Assembly: GCF_019599265.1 (NCBI RefSeq)
Contig: NZ_JAHZTC010000007.1
Location: 124,001-188,000 of the forward strand
DNA from: Pontibacter sp. HSC-14F20
GTDB taxonomy: Bacteria; Bacteroidota; Bacteroidia; Cytophagales; Hymenobacteraceae
Direction: 5' to 3'
DNA length: 64,000 nucleotides
Every line of letters begins with the position of its first letter. The first letter of the stretch is position 1. The notes below the pieces were generated by a model, which ran no database searches, had not been told where the DNA came from, and saw only the letters and a program-made list of their open reading frames with translations. A program made the translations under genes and the position numbers. Below are positions 53,581-62,073 of the stretch, piece after piece.

Positions 53581-54855
53581 ATGAAAAAGATCGTATACAC
53601 CATCGGATTGATGCTGGGGGTGATGGTAACGGGCCAGGCCCAGACCAAACTCCTGGAAACGAATGCTGAAATGGCCGGTGTGGCCCTGGTGGGAGAGGAG
53701 ATGCTCCTGATCACCAAAAAGGAAGATGGCGGCCAGTACCTCTATACCGCCCGGCGGAATAATCCGGAAGCGGCCGAGCGGGCCCTTGCCCTGAACGCAG
53801 GCCAGGTGAACGCTGTGGTGGGCGGTGATCTGGCAGCGGGCGAAGTGTTCATCTACCACAAGTCTGGTCGCAGGGCAGAGAAGATCAGCATCTACCTGTG
53901 GCAAAACGGGGAATTTGTGAAGAGCGAGGAACTGCCTGTGCCCCGCCTGCGCAACCACTCCTACAACCTGGGCCTGTTCCTGACCCAGGACCGGCGTCAG
54001 CTGTATATTGCCGCCGAACTGGCCGGCTCGCAGGGCTATGATGACCTGTATCGGAGCGAATGGAATGATAATAGCTGGTCTAAACCTGGGAATCTGGGCA
54101 GGCAGGTAAATACCAAAGCGGCTGAGTTTGCCCCATTTGTCAGCAACGATTCCCTTTTCTTTTCGCGTCAGCAGGGAGAGACGGCCTATATTTATGGAGC
54201 GCCCCTAAAGAACGGGCAGGCGGGCGAGGCGGTGCGGCTGGCAGGTGTGGTCAACGGGAAAGAAGCCTACAACGCCTACTTAAGCAAGAGCAAAGACCAG
54301 ACAATGTGGGTGAGCGCGACCACGCAGGAGCAGCCACGCTACATTGCCTACCTGTTAGGAGAGCAGCGTACAGAAGTAACAGCAGCCCCAACGCCACCTG
54401 CCGAAGCTGTTTCCGTGCCACCTACCGAAGTTGTTTCAGCGCCACCTGTCGAAGTGGCTGCAGAAGCTGTAAAAGCGGAGGTACCACAGCAGACAGAGCT
54501 GAAGGAAGTTGCTAGTGCCGAACCTGCAAGAGAAGCATCAATGCGGGTTGCTGCGCCGTCGCTGGTGCTCTACAACGAGTTTAACCGGGTGCACCTGAGC
54601 CTGCAGCAACTGGCCGGCTTGTCGCGCTTTTTGCGCCAGCAGCCGGACGGGACCTCCTTTGTCATCAAAGGTTACTCGGATGGCTACGGCGAGCCGGCGG
54701 CCAGGCAGCGGGTAAGTGAGCAGCGCGCCCAAAGCGTGAAAAACTATATGCAGCGTTACTTCGCTGGCAAGGGTTTCGAGATAGAGGTAGAAGGGGAGGC
54801 GCTGCCCGAAAAAGGCAGAGCCCATCGCAAAACCGAGCTATACCTGGTGCAATAG
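53581..54855 (+). CDS. OmpA-domain envelope protein with WD40-like N-terminal part, third gene of the adhesin locus
   Basis: The 424-residue protein has a signal peptide ending TGQAQ, a WD40-like/PD40 beta-propeller part (about 30-250; LFLTQDRRQLYIAAELAGS and APFVSNDSLFFS), a Pro/Ala/Glu/Val linker with three tandem 24-base repeats, and an OmpA-type C-terminal domain (about 330-424; GYSDGYGEPAARQRVSEQRAQ) that would bind peptidoglycan. It resembles PorE-like proteins that link T9SS parts to the cell wall. It follows PorP/SprF by 12 bases. A strong terminator closes the operon. Confidence 0.88.
   Translation: MKKIVYTIGLMLGVMVTGQAQTKLLETNAEMAGVALVGEEMLLITKKEDGGQYLYTARRNNPEAAERALALNAGQVNAVVGGDLAAGEVFIYHKSGRRAEKISIYLWQNGEFVKSEELPVPRLRNHSYNLGLFLTQDRRQLYIAAELAGSQGYDDLYRSEWNDNSWSKPGNLGRQVNTKAAEFAPFVSNDSLFFSRQQGETAYIYGAPLKNGQAGEAVRLAGVVNGKEAYNAYLSKSKDQTMWVSATTQEQPRYIAYLLGEQRTEVTAAPTPPAEAVSVPPTEVVSAPPVEVAAEAVKAEVPQQTELKEVASAEPAREASMRVAAPSLVLYNEFNRVHLSLQQLAGLSRFLRQQPDGTSFVIKGYSDGYGEPAARQRVSEQRAQSVKNYMQRYFAGKGFEIEVEGEALPEKGRAHRKTELYLVQ
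54394..54465 (+). repeat. Three tandem 24-base repeats in the OmpA-like gene
   Basis: Three units at 54394-54417, 54418-54441 and 54442-54465 begin CCACCTGCCGAAGCTGTT, CCACCTACCGAAGTTGTT and CCACCTGTCGAAGTGGCT. They encode PPAEAVSV, PPTEVVSA and PPVEVAAE in the flexible linker. The in-frame unit allows length change by slippage. Confidence 0.8.
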
Positions 54856-54883
54856 CAAATACATTGTGTGCCGGAAATAAACG

Positions 54884-54922
54884 CAGGGGGCTACTTTCAA
54901 AGAAGTGGCCTCCTGTTTTTTT
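54884..54922 (+). terminator. Terminator after the adhesin operon
   Basis: CAGGGGGCTACTT and AAGTGGCCTCCTG pair over 13 bases (two G-U) around TCAAAG, followed by TTTTTTT. Confidence 0.9.
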
Positions 54923-55080
54923 ATCTGGTCTGTTAGTTTTTTTATAACAAAATAAGCCCTCTGCATCACAATCTAACTTCTTTCCTATAAATTAGGAACC
55001 TGCAAAAGACTGCTCTTACACTTATTCCGTACAGAGTAGGCAATACAAATTAAATTATACCTTAAACTAAAGAAAACATA

Positions 55081-56022
55081 ATGGCGACAGGTCTTCTCGC
55101 GCTTTTAGATGATGTGGCGGCGCTGGTGAAAGTCAGTGCGGCAACTTTGGATGACGTACCAACGCAGGTGGCAAAAACAACCGGTAAAGTATCCGGTATC
55201 GTGATCGACGATACAGCCGTGACACCCAAGTATGTGGTAGGTCTCGATCCGAAACGCGAACTCTCCATCATCTTCCAGATCGCCAAAAAGTCAATAATTA
55301 ACAAAGCCGTCTTTCTGGGGCCTGCTGCGCTGGTGCTCGGCTACTTTGCGCCTGCTGTTATACCTTACATCCTCATGGTGGGTGGTGCCTACCTGTGCTT
55401 TGAGGGCTATGAGAAAGTACACTCGACGTTTAGCAAAACCCACGAACCTACCGATGAGCCAACAGAGGAAATGAAGGTGATCACACCGGCAGAACTGGAA
55501 AAAGAACGGGTGGGTAGTGCCGTGCGGACAGACTTTATCCTTTCGGCTGAGATCATGGCCATTGCCTACGCCACGGTGGCCGATAGCCCTCTGTTGAACC
55601 AGATCGTGGTGTTGATGGCTGTGGCGATCTTTATTACCGTTGCCGTGTACGGCTTTGTGGCCCTGATCGTGAAAGCAGACGACATTGGGGTGCACATGGC
55701 GCAGGATAAATTTCACCCGACCACCCAGAAGATCGGACGCGGCATTGTGAAATCCATGCCAAAATTCCTGGTGATACTGGGCTATGTGGGCACGGCCGCG
55801 ATGCTATGGGTAGGAGCCGAGATTATTGCGCATGGCTTGCCGTTTATGCACCACCCGATGGAGATACTGGACAGCTTATTCCCCGATATACCGGTGCTTG
55901 GCTGGCTGGTAAAGGTGCTGGCCTTGGCTTTGGGTGGTTTACTGCTCGGCGCTGTCATCGCGCAGGTGATCAACTTAGGCAAGAAGCTATTCATGAAACC
56001 TGCCGAAAAGGTAGCACATTAA
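55081..56022 (+). CDS. DUF808 (YedI-like) integral membrane protein
   Basis: The 313-residue protein begins with the DUF808 signature MATGLLALLDDVAALVK and VIDDTAVTPKYV, followed by about seven membrane helices. A charged middle loop (THEPTDEPTEEMKV) contains several Glu residues. The function of the family is unknown. It converges on the LysR gene, with almost no gap (56022 against 56026). It has its own promoter region after the adhesin terminator. Confidence 0.9.
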   Translation: MATGLLALLDDVAALVKVSAATLDDVPTQVAKTTGKVSGIVIDDTAVTPKYVVGLDPKRELSIIFQIAKKSIINKAVFLGPAALVLGYFAPAVIPYILMVGGAYLCFEGYEKVHSTFSKTHEPTDEPTEEMKVITPAELEKERVGSAVRTDFILSAEIMAIAYATVADSPLLNQIVVLMAVAIFITVAVYGFVALIVKADDIGVHMAQDKFHPTTQKIGRGIVKSMPKFLVILGYVGTAAMLWVGAEIIAHGLPFMHHPMEILDSLFPDIPVLGWLVKVLALALGGLLLGAVIAQVINLGKKLFMKPAEKVAH

Positions 56023-56025
56023 TAC

Positions 56026-56919
56026 CTAAATCCCATTTGCAGTATACCTGACAGCGGTTTCAGACACCAGTTTCAGGATGTTTTTGAGCACCGGGCTGTT
56101 GTCGTATTTCCGCCAGGTTACATAGAGATTCGTTTGGTAGGGCAGGGTGATGAAACGCACGTTGGGCAAAGCGCTGAACGAGTAGGAGTAAGGCAGAATC
56201 GTCACTCCCAGGCCTTTGGACACCAGCCCCAGTATCATGCCCCCAAAGTCGGTTTCGATGCGCACGTCCGGTATGAAGCGTTGGTCTTCGAAGATCTGGC
56301 GAAGGCCTGCGGTATAGAACGTCGTTTGAGCCAGGTTCGACAAAATGAACTTGTCGTTTTGCAGGTCGTGCATGCCTGTGAAGTTCTGCTCAGTGAGGCG
56401 GTGGTTTTGAGGTACAACCAGCGCATAAGGCTCCGAGTAAAGGCACTCCGACTGCAGGGCCGGATTTTCGGCGGGGTCGCGCCGGAAGGCCATGTCCATC
56501 TGGTAGTTGAGCAGCAACTGCTCAAAGCTGATGTCGGTTGGCTCTACCAAATCCACTTTTAGCTCCGGCAGCGCTTTGGAGATGCTCGTGATCAGATCCG
56601 GCATGAAACCATAAGCAATGGAACCCGGATAACCGATCCTGACCGTGCCGAATGCTCCCTCGTGAATTTTGCGAGCCTGCAAATGCACCCGGTTTATCTC
56701 ATCAAGCAGCGGCAGCCACTGATCGCGCAGAAAGATGCCTGCCTCGGTCAGTTTCACGCTTCGCTTGTTTCGCTCGAACAGCAGTACACCCAATTCGTTT
56801 TCGAGGGCTTTTATCTGCCGGCTGAGAGCAGACTGTGTGATGAACATGCGCTCGGCCGTGTTCCAGAAGTGCAGTTCCTGGGCGAGTGCCAGGAAATATT
56901 TTATCTGCTGTAGCTCCAT
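56026..56919 (-). CDS. LysR-family transcriptional regulator
   Basis: I chose the ATG at 56917-56919 (MELQQIKYFLALAQEL), the family start; ten more codons are open upstream. The 297-residue protein has the winged HTH (about 5-62; FITQSALSRQIKALENELG) and a type-2 periplasmic-binding effector domain (about 90-290; VRIGYPGSIAYGF). It is divergent from the small membrane gene at 57021 with a 101-base spacer, so that gene is a natural target. The effector cannot be told. Confidence 0.9.
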   Translation of the reverse strand: MELQQIKYFLALAQELHFWNTAERMFITQSALSRQIKALENELGVLLFERNKRSVKLTEAGIFLRDQWLPLLDEINRVHLQARKIHEGAFGTVRIGYPGSIAYGFMPDLITSISKALPELKVDLVEPTDISFEQLLLNYQMDMAFRRDPAENPALQSECLYSEPYALVVPQNHRLTEQNFTGMHDLQNDKFILSNLAQTTFYTAGLRQIFEDQRFIPDVRIETDFGGMILGLVSKGLGVTILPYSYSFSALPNVRFITLPYQTNLYVTWRKYDNSPVLKNILKLVSETAVRYTANGI

Positions 56920-57020
56920 TCGCTGTGATTCGTTTTTTGCATTAGTCAAGCGAATAAAAGCATTTTTAAGTCCATTTTCACCTGTTTACTTTGCAATTAT
57001 CATTTAATGTGAATTAAACT

Positions 57021-57278
57021 ATGGTCCTACTACGCAAATACATAGGAGAGGCAGTCGGTTGGGGAGGTGCTTTGTTTTCGCTTGCGGCCTTCAGCCTGAA
57101 CAGCATGGGGCTCACACACGGCCAGTCGGTAGAATATCTGGGGATGAACATCATCGGGTGTTTGCTCCTGATCTTTTACGGTTTGTCCAAGAAAGCGCAC
57201 GCCAGCTATGTGTTAAATGGCATCTTTCTGGTTGTTGCTGTCATCGCGCTGGCCAGGGCCTACTTCCTACAGGTATAG
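57021..57278 (+). CDS. Small membrane protein (CBU_0592-like domain)
   Basis: The 85-residue protein has three predicted helices (AVGWGGALFSLAAFSL, LGMNIIGCLLLIFYGL and VLNGIFLVVAVIALARAYF). The pattern matches CBU_0592-like small membrane proteins of unknown role. TTACTTTGC, near a -7 box, lies about 30 bases upstream. It is divergent from the LysR gene, which probably controls it. An intrinsic terminator follows. Confidence 0.78.
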   Translation: MVLLRKYIGEAVGWGGALFSLAAFSLNSMGLTHGQSVEYLGMNIIGCLLLIFYGLSKKAHASYVLNGIFLVVAVIALARAYFLQV

Positions 57279-57325
57279 CCTGCTGATTTTTGAGATAGAA
57301 CTATCCAATTCCGATAGAACACATG

Positions 57326-57360
57326 ATCCCTGCAACTGAAAAGCTGCAGGGATTTTTTTG
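57326..57360 (+). terminator. Terminator after the small membrane gene
   Basis: ATCCCTGCA and TGCAGGGAT form a 9-base perfect stem, followed by a run of seven T. Confidence 0.9.
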
Positions 57361-57540
57361 CCATAGGTATAGCTCCGGCTACTTTGCCAGCTCTGACTTC
57401 AGTTGCTGCTTTGTTTTCGTTTATCTGTTGATTAACAGGTGTTTGTAAACGTAAAACAGAGGTATGGCTGATGGTTTTTTTCAATCCTGAGGCAACCCTT
57501 TTAAGTTTTAGTCCGTGATGGGAGCGCAAATTCTGGAACA

Positions 57541-58107
57541 GTGAGCAAAACAGAAGGCAAAGTATTGGACGTGCTGCTCAGCCAGTGTCTGAAACAGGAC
57601 CGCGGGGCGCAGAGAGAGCTGTACCGGCTCTTTTTCGGCTACGCTATGAGTATATGCATCCGCTACTCTCAGAATGCCGAAGAAGCGAAGGATGTGCTGA
57701 ACGACGGGTTTATGAAGGTGTTCACAAAGCTAAAGCAGTATCATCCGCCCAAACCTTTCAAGGGATGGGTACGGCGGATCATGATCAACACCGCTTTAGA
57801 TAACTACCGGCACAACCTGAAGAATTATCACCTGCAGGACATTGGAGCAGGGGAGCCGGCAACCGAACCGTTTAATGTGGAGCAGCAGCTTAATTACGAG
57901 TACCTGATCTCGCTTGTACAGCAACTATCGCCTGCCTACCGGGCAGTTTTTAACCTGTATGCGATAGACGGCTATACCCACGAAGAGATAGCGGAAACGC
58001 TGGGTATAGCAGTGGGTACGTCGAAGTCAAACTTGGCCAAAGCGAGGGCAAATTTGCGGGAGGCATTACAAAGAAGCAAGATCGATGAGCACAAACAATA
58101 TGTCTGA
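57541..58107 (+). CDS. ECF-type RNA polymerase sigma factor
   Basis: The 188-residue protein starts at GTG (57541), the only start giving the full sigma-2 region. Sigma region 2 (about 20-90; AEEAKDVLNDGFMKVFTKL and FKGWVRRIMINTALDNYR) and region 4 (about 120-180; LSPAYRAVFNLYAIDGYTHEEIAETLGI and GTSKSNLAKARANLREAL) are both complete. It should direct transcription on an envelope signal. The next gene overlaps by 23 bases and encodes the likely anti-sigma partner. Confidence 0.9.
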   Translation: MSKTEGKVLDVLLSQCLKQDRGAQRELYRLFFGYAMSICIRYSQNAEEAKDVLNDGFMKVFTKLKQYHPPKPFKGWVRRIMINTALDNYRHNLKNYHLQDIGAGEPATEPFNVEQQLNYEYLISLVQQLSPAYRAVFNLYAIDGYTHEEIAETLGIAVGTSKSNLAKARANLREALQRSKIDEHKQYV

Positions 58108-59311
58108 CGAGGAGCTGGACCGCCTGTTCAGAAAATCAGCCGGGCAGCACGAGCCTCCCTTCGATGAAGAAGCATGGAAGGCAATGAAACGAAAGCTGGA
58201 CGGGGCGCAGGGCGGATGGGTAGGTATAAAACGCTTTGTACCTATCGTGCTGCTGGCTTTGCTGGTGACGGTAGGCGTTGTTTGGAAAGGCTCTGAAAAA
58301 GAGGCGCCACTTCAGGAAAGTGCTGCTATACCTGTAAAAAAAGCATGGAAGCAAGACCCGGAACGTGCTGCTATACCTGATCAGGCCAACGATCATCCCT
58401 CCTTGCCCGAACCTGATTCGCCCGCTGCGCTATACCCTGCTGTGCAGCCAGGTTCCGGTGCAGAAGTCCGCATGGCAGGAAAAACTGCCGGGGAGCGTCG
58501 TGCTATACCTGCGTCCCATACTATACCTGGCAGTGTTATATCTGTTGGCCGTGCCGTAACACCAGAGGAGCCTCTGCAAACAGTAGCGACAGCCATACCT
58601 ACTGCACTGCATTCAACAACAGGTATAGCCCGGCAAGTAGTGGCGCTGCCTATACCTGAAACGACGCCTATACCTGCCGACAGCAGCCAGGCTGAGGAGC
58701 GGGGAGAGCGGGTGTTCCTGCGCAGTGTCAGGGTGACGCTGGTTGCGGCGCCGGATATCACCACGGTGCGCTTCAAAGATCGGGATGCAGTGAGTGCCAA
58801 TGCGGGTGTGTTGTTCAGTGTGCCCCTCACCAGGAGGCTGAGCCTGGTGTCGGGTGCAGTGTGGGCAAACAAACTATACCAGGCCACGCCCGCAGACTAC
58901 AAGCCCTCCCCGGATTACTGGGATGGCAAACATCAGCCGGATGTTATCGTGGCGCAATGCAGGGTGCTGGATATACCTGTCAACCTGCAGTACCAGGTGC
59001 TGGGCTGGGGCAAGCACATGCTTACGGTGCAGGCAGGACTATCCAGCTACCTGATGCTGAACGAAGCATATACCTATACCTACCACTACAACGGAAGAGA
59101 ACCCTACAGCAAAACCCGGGAGTTTTCGAACGAAAACAGGCACTGGTTCGGAATACAGAATTTGTCTGTAGGCTATACCCGTCAACTGTCTCCTGCCATT
59201 ACCATCGGAGCAGAGCCTTTCGTCAAGATACCGCTAGCAAGTATTGGCGAAGGGCGCGTGAAGCTCACCAGCGCGGGAGTGTTTTTTACAGCCGGCTTTA
59301 CTTTTAAATAG
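58085..59311 (+). CDS. Anti-sigma-like inner-membrane head fused to an outer-membrane-type beta-barrel
   Basis: The 408-residue protein has an N-terminal cytoplasmic stretch of about 48 residues with an anti-sigma-like look (MSDEELDRLFRKSAGQHEPPFDEEAWKAM), one membrane helix (about 50-66; RFVPIVLLALLVTVGVVW), a long Pro/Ala/Ile-rich periplasmic linker (about 75-215) and a C-terminal PorT-type beta-barrel (about 225-408, ending in TAGFTFK). The head would hold the ECF sigma factor and the barrel would sit in the outer membrane, one chain spanning the envelope. The linker carries seven exact CTATACCTG/CAGGTATAG words, all read as xIP or GIA. The gene overlaps the sigma gene by 23 bases. Confidence 0.8.
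   Translation: MSTNNMSDEELDRLFRKSAGQHEPPFDEEAWKAMKRKLDGAQGGWVGIKRFVPIVLLALLVTVGVVWKGSEKEAPLQESAAIPVKKAWKQDPERAAIPDQANDHPSLPEPDSPAALYPAVQPGSGAEVRMAGKTAGERRAIPASHTIPGSVISVGRAVTPEEPLQTVATAIPTALHSTTGIARQVVALPIPETTPIPADSSQAEERGERVFLRSVRVTLVAAPDITTVRFKDRDAVSANAGVLFSVPLTRRLSLVSGAVWANKLYQATPADYKPSPDYWDGKHQPDVIVAQCRVLDIPVNLQYQVLGWGKHMLTVQAGLSSYLMLNEAYTYTYHYNGREPYSKTREFSNENRHWFGIQNLSVGYTRQLSPAITIGAEPFVKIPLASIGEGRVKLTSAGVFFTAGFTFK
58326..58676. repeat. Cluster of seven CTATACCTG/CAGGTATAG words inside the linker of the anti-sigma/barrel gene
   Basis: Exact words start at 58326, 58371, 58503, 58521, 58620 (reverse), 58650 and 58668. All sit in the same codon phase, with ATA as one codon, giving AIPV, AIPD, AIPA, TIPG, TGIA, PIPE and PIPA. 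Six are in the CTATACCTG sense and one is reversed. The distances are irregular, so this is not a tandem repeat. Confidence 0.85.
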
Positions 59312-59427
59312 CACCATCAACTTCTTGCAAGCGTTTAACACACCACGATATGACACAACTGCGGCTGCGTCAGGAAGAATCTCTATGCTTTTAACTTTTG
59401 AATCACTTCACTTTAAATTTAAGGAAG

Positions 59428-59925
59428 ATGAAAACTTATCGAATCAATTTTGGAATACTGCTTGGCGCACTGCTGAGCCTCTCATTTATGCTAACCGCCT
59501 GTGATGACGATGATGACAACACCACGATACCTGACGCTGAAATTGTGACCCTCAACCAAGTAGCGCTAACCGGTGCAAATGAGGTACCGGCTGTGAGTAC
59601 GCAGGCGACCGGTACCTTCCGGGGTACCTACAACATGGATACCAACGTGATGACCTATACCATCAATTTTCAGGGTATTACGCCAATTGCCATGCACTTT
59701 CATAAGGGCGCAGTAGGTGTATCCGGACCGGTTACGGTGCCGATTAACCCCGGTAACAGCAATGACCCTTACTCCAGCACAAACCCTTTTTCAAGTCCAA
59801 TGACAAGATCCACTTCTCCGCTCACAGATGCGCAGGAAGCCGAGTTGCTGGCAGGAGAGTGGTACATTAACATACACAGCAGCCAGTACCCTGATGGAGA
59901 AATCCGGGGTCAGGTTACCCGCTAA
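59428..59925 (+). CDS. CHRD-domain lipoprotein
   Basis: I start at the ATG 59428 (MKTYRINFG), which opens a lipoprotein signal with lipobox M-L-T-A-C; ten more codons are open upstream. The 165-residue protein has an Asp-rich stretch right after the lipid site (CDDDDDN) and then a CHRD domain: ANEVPAVSTQATGTFRGTY, AMHFHKGAVGVSGPV and a C-terminal EWYINIHSSQYPDGEIRGQV. CHRD domains occur in secreted proteins of bacteria and animals; function unclear. The acidic stretch may help surface export of lipoproteins as in other Bacteroidota. Confidence 0.88.
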   Translation: MKTYRINFGILLGALLSLSFMLTACDDDDDNTTIPDAEIVTLNQVALTGANEVPAVSTQATGTFRGTYNMDTNVMTYTINFQGITPIAMHFHKGAVGVSGPVTVPINPGNSNDPYSSTNPFSSPMTRSTSPLTDAQEAELLAGEWYINIHSSQYPDGEIRGQVTR

Positions 59926-59936
59926 GCCTATGGCAG

Positions 59937-59976
59937 GTTGCCTGGCTGTTCTGCTCACTGGCAGCCGGGCAACTTT
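59937..59976 (+). terminator. Likely terminator after the CHRD gene
   Basis: GTTGCCTGGCTG and CAGCCGGGCAAC pair over 12 bases (one G-U) with a 13-base loop; only TTTG follows, so the T-run is weak. Confidence 0.5.
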
Positions 59977-60096
59977 GTCAGTGTATCTAAACAAGGGGTA
60001 TATTTTCAGGAAATTTTTATTTTTTGTATATTTTTGATTAAGTTTAATATACAATGAAAACAAGATTACAGATCGCATGACAATGCGATCCTGAAA

Positions 60097-61323
60097 ATGC
60101 CCTCTCAAATGATTGAAACCCAAGACGAGCTGTTACGTGACCTGGAAGCCATCAGGCAGATTCCAATCGTACCTACCATGCTCGAAGTTATTTGCCAAAC
60201 CACCGGAATGGGTTTTGCGGCCGTCGCTCGTGTAACAGAAGACAGATGGCTGGCATGCAGCGTGCGCGACGAAGTGAACTTTGGCCTGGAAGCAGGCGGA
60301 GAACTACAACTTGAAACAACCCTTTGCAACGAGATAAGGGATCACCGGAACCCGATCGTGATCGATAATGTGGCGGAAGACGCACAGTACTGTGGCCACC
60401 ATACCCCCCGAATTTACGGACTGCAGAGTTACATTTCTATACCTATTATCCTCAAAAACGGTGACTTCTTCGGCACACTTTGCGCCATCGATTCCAAACC
60501 GGCTTCAGTGAACAATCCGAAGGTGATCAACACATTTAAAATGTTTGCCGAATTGCTGGCCTTTCACCTGCAGAGCATGGACTTGCTGGAGCGCAGTCAT
60601 CAGATCAACGCCGTGCTGCAGCAGGAAAACAAAGGTCTGGCCAGTGCCAATTTCGACCTCGACAACTTTGTGTATACCGCTTCGCACGATTTGAAATCGC
60701 CGGTGGCCAACATTGCAGGACTGATAGAAGAGCTTTCGGATTCTGTTTCCAGAGAAACTTTAGACCGGGCAGAGATCAAAAAGATCACTGATTTGATGAA
60801 GTCATCACTCAAGCGTTTCTCCATTACCATCCGGGACCTGACCACCCTGGTGGAAATTGACAAGGTAAGTGCCGAGGAAAAGTCAGAGGAACTCGACCTG
60901 CAGGAGATAGTGGAAGTTGTAAAACAGGATCTGCAGAGTCTGATTCTGAAGTCAGGTGCGCAGCTTGACGTGAGTGCCGCAGACAGCAAAATTGTTGGCT
61001 TCTCTAGAAAGAACTTCAAGAGCATATTGAGCAACCTGATCAGCAACGCCATTAAATACCGTTCACCTGAAAGAGCCCCGAAAATCACGATTAAGCTGGA
61101 AAAGCTTGATGGCAAGTCCTACCTGTCGGTGCAGGACAACGGACTAGGTATACCAGCCGGTAAGGAGAACAGTGTGTTTAAAATGTTCAGGCGCTTCCAC
61201 AACCACGTAGAAGGCAGTGGCATTGGCCTTTACATCGTGAAAAGAATGGTAGACAATGTGCAGGGAGAAATTATGGTGAACAGTGTGCTGCATGAGGGTA
61301 CCACCTTCACGATCATATTTTAA
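60097..61323 (+). CDS. GAF-domain sensor histidine kinase
   Basis: The 408-residue cytoplasmic protein has a GAF domain (about 20-165; TPRIYGLQSYISIPI, FFGTLCAIDSKPA), a HisKA domain with the phospho-His in TASHDLKSPVANIAG (near 197) and a HATPase (about 295-408; NLISNAIKYR, VQDNGLGIPA and GSGIGLYIVKRMV). No membrane segment is present. It resembles the phytochrome-like/GAF kinases of Bacteroidota; the Cys residues in the GAF domain are not at the usual bilin-binding place, so I cannot claim a chromophore. No response regulator is adjacent. Confidence 0.88.
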   Translation: MPSQMIETQDELLRDLEAIRQIPIVPTMLEVICQTTGMGFAAVARVTEDRWLACSVRDEVNFGLEAGGELQLETTLCNEIRDHRNPIVIDNVAEDAQYCGHHTPRIYGLQSYISIPIILKNGDFFGTLCAIDSKPASVNNPKVINTFKMFAELLAFHLQSMDLLERSHQINAVLQQENKGLASANFDLDNFVYTASHDLKSPVANIAGLIEELSDSVSRETLDRAEIKKITDLMKSSLKRFSITIRDLTTLVEIDKVSAEEKSEELDLQEIVEVVKQDLQSLILKSGAQLDVSAADSKIVGFSRKNFKSILSNLISNAIKYRSPERAPKITIKLEKLDGKSYLSVQDNGLGIPAGKENSVFKMFRRFHNHVEGSGIGLYIVKRMVDNVQGEIMVNSVLHEGTTFTIIF

Positions 61324-61462
61324 GAAAATCCCTTCATAATTCCACAGCAGTCAAATTTTATGATTGCCATTTTGCGATTAAAGATTTGGTCACGCAACGG
61401 TTTGATATGACCGAGTTGTTAATGATGGGAGCAGGTTTGTTATTTGCCCTATGAAATGCAGC

Positions 61463-61765
61463 TTAGCTACGCTCCACCACGATATACCTGGCCGAGAAAC
61501 CGTTTTGCTTGTAGAGTAATTGAAGTGCAGTAATAAGCGAGGCTATACCTGTCGCTTTCGTTTGCTGACCGCCAAGCGGCCGAAGGTAGTTTAGGAACCC
61601 GTTTCCCGGCATGCGCTTGACAATACGCCGCGCATCAGACTCTTCTACTTCTGTCAGCGCTTTGGCGAGCACCACCTGACGCATGTAAGGCAGTGCTGAC
61701 TTCATGCTTCGGTAATCCGAGAAGGCGTACAGGCGACAGTAAGAGTTGAGCTTGACAGAGTTCAC
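61463..61765 (-). CDS. Small hypothetical protein (100 aa)
   Basis: The 100-residue basic protein has no signal peptide. It holds YCRLYAFSDYRSMKSALPYM, VEESDARRIVKRMPGNG and a final beta piece ARYIVVERS. I recognise no family. With the next two small genes it forms a minus-strand trio of short proteins (61463-62313), separated by 23 and 33 bases, which suggests an operon. It carries one CTATACCTG in its coding sequence. Possibly a regulator or a phage-like accessory piece, but nothing in the sequence proves it. Confidence 0.6.
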   Translation of the reverse strand: MNSVKLNSYCRLYAFSDYRSMKSALPYMRQVVLAKALTEVEESDARRIVKRMPGNGFLNYLRPLGGQQTKATGIASLITALQLLYKQNGFSARYIVVERS

Positions 61766-61788
61766 GCGTCAAAAATAGCGTATAAAAC

Positions 61789-62040
61789 TTACCAGCACAT
61801 CATATCCACCAGGTTGATTTTATTTGTGTAGGGCTCCAGGGCACGTTTGGTGGCCAGTCCCCTGATCAGCCCGATGATCTGTGTTTCGGGGTTACTCCAT
61901 ACTTCCGCAAAGAAGTCGCCCATATCATACAACTGAATGCGGTAGCCACGCCGGCCCCGCTCAGCCAGAAAAGTCCCTTGCGCCCAAATCATCTCTAATC
62001 TGCCGGCCAGTGTGTGGGTGTTAAAAAAACTGAGACTCAT
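61789..62040 (-). CDS. Small hypothetical protein (83 aa)
   Basis: The 83-residue protein has a beta-rich centre (GYRIQLYDMGDFFAEVW) and a helix in QIIGLIRGLATKRALEPYTNKI, and no export signal. The pattern is seen in short hypotheticals of Hymenobacteraceae that I recall, without known function. It is the middle gene of the trio. Confidence 0.6.
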   Translation of the reverse strand: MSLSFFNTHTLAGRLEMIWAQGTFLAERGRRGYRIQLYDMGDFFAEVWSNPETQIIGLIRGLATKRALEPYTNKINLVDMMCW

Positions 62041-62073
62041 GCTGTGGTAAGGTATGCGGGTGAAAAAGCTGTA

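Noticed and set aside
60097..61323. Bacteriophytochrome
   Set aside because: GAF domain lacks the PAS/PHY neighbours and a clear bilin-binding cysteine; only GAF kinase can be supported.
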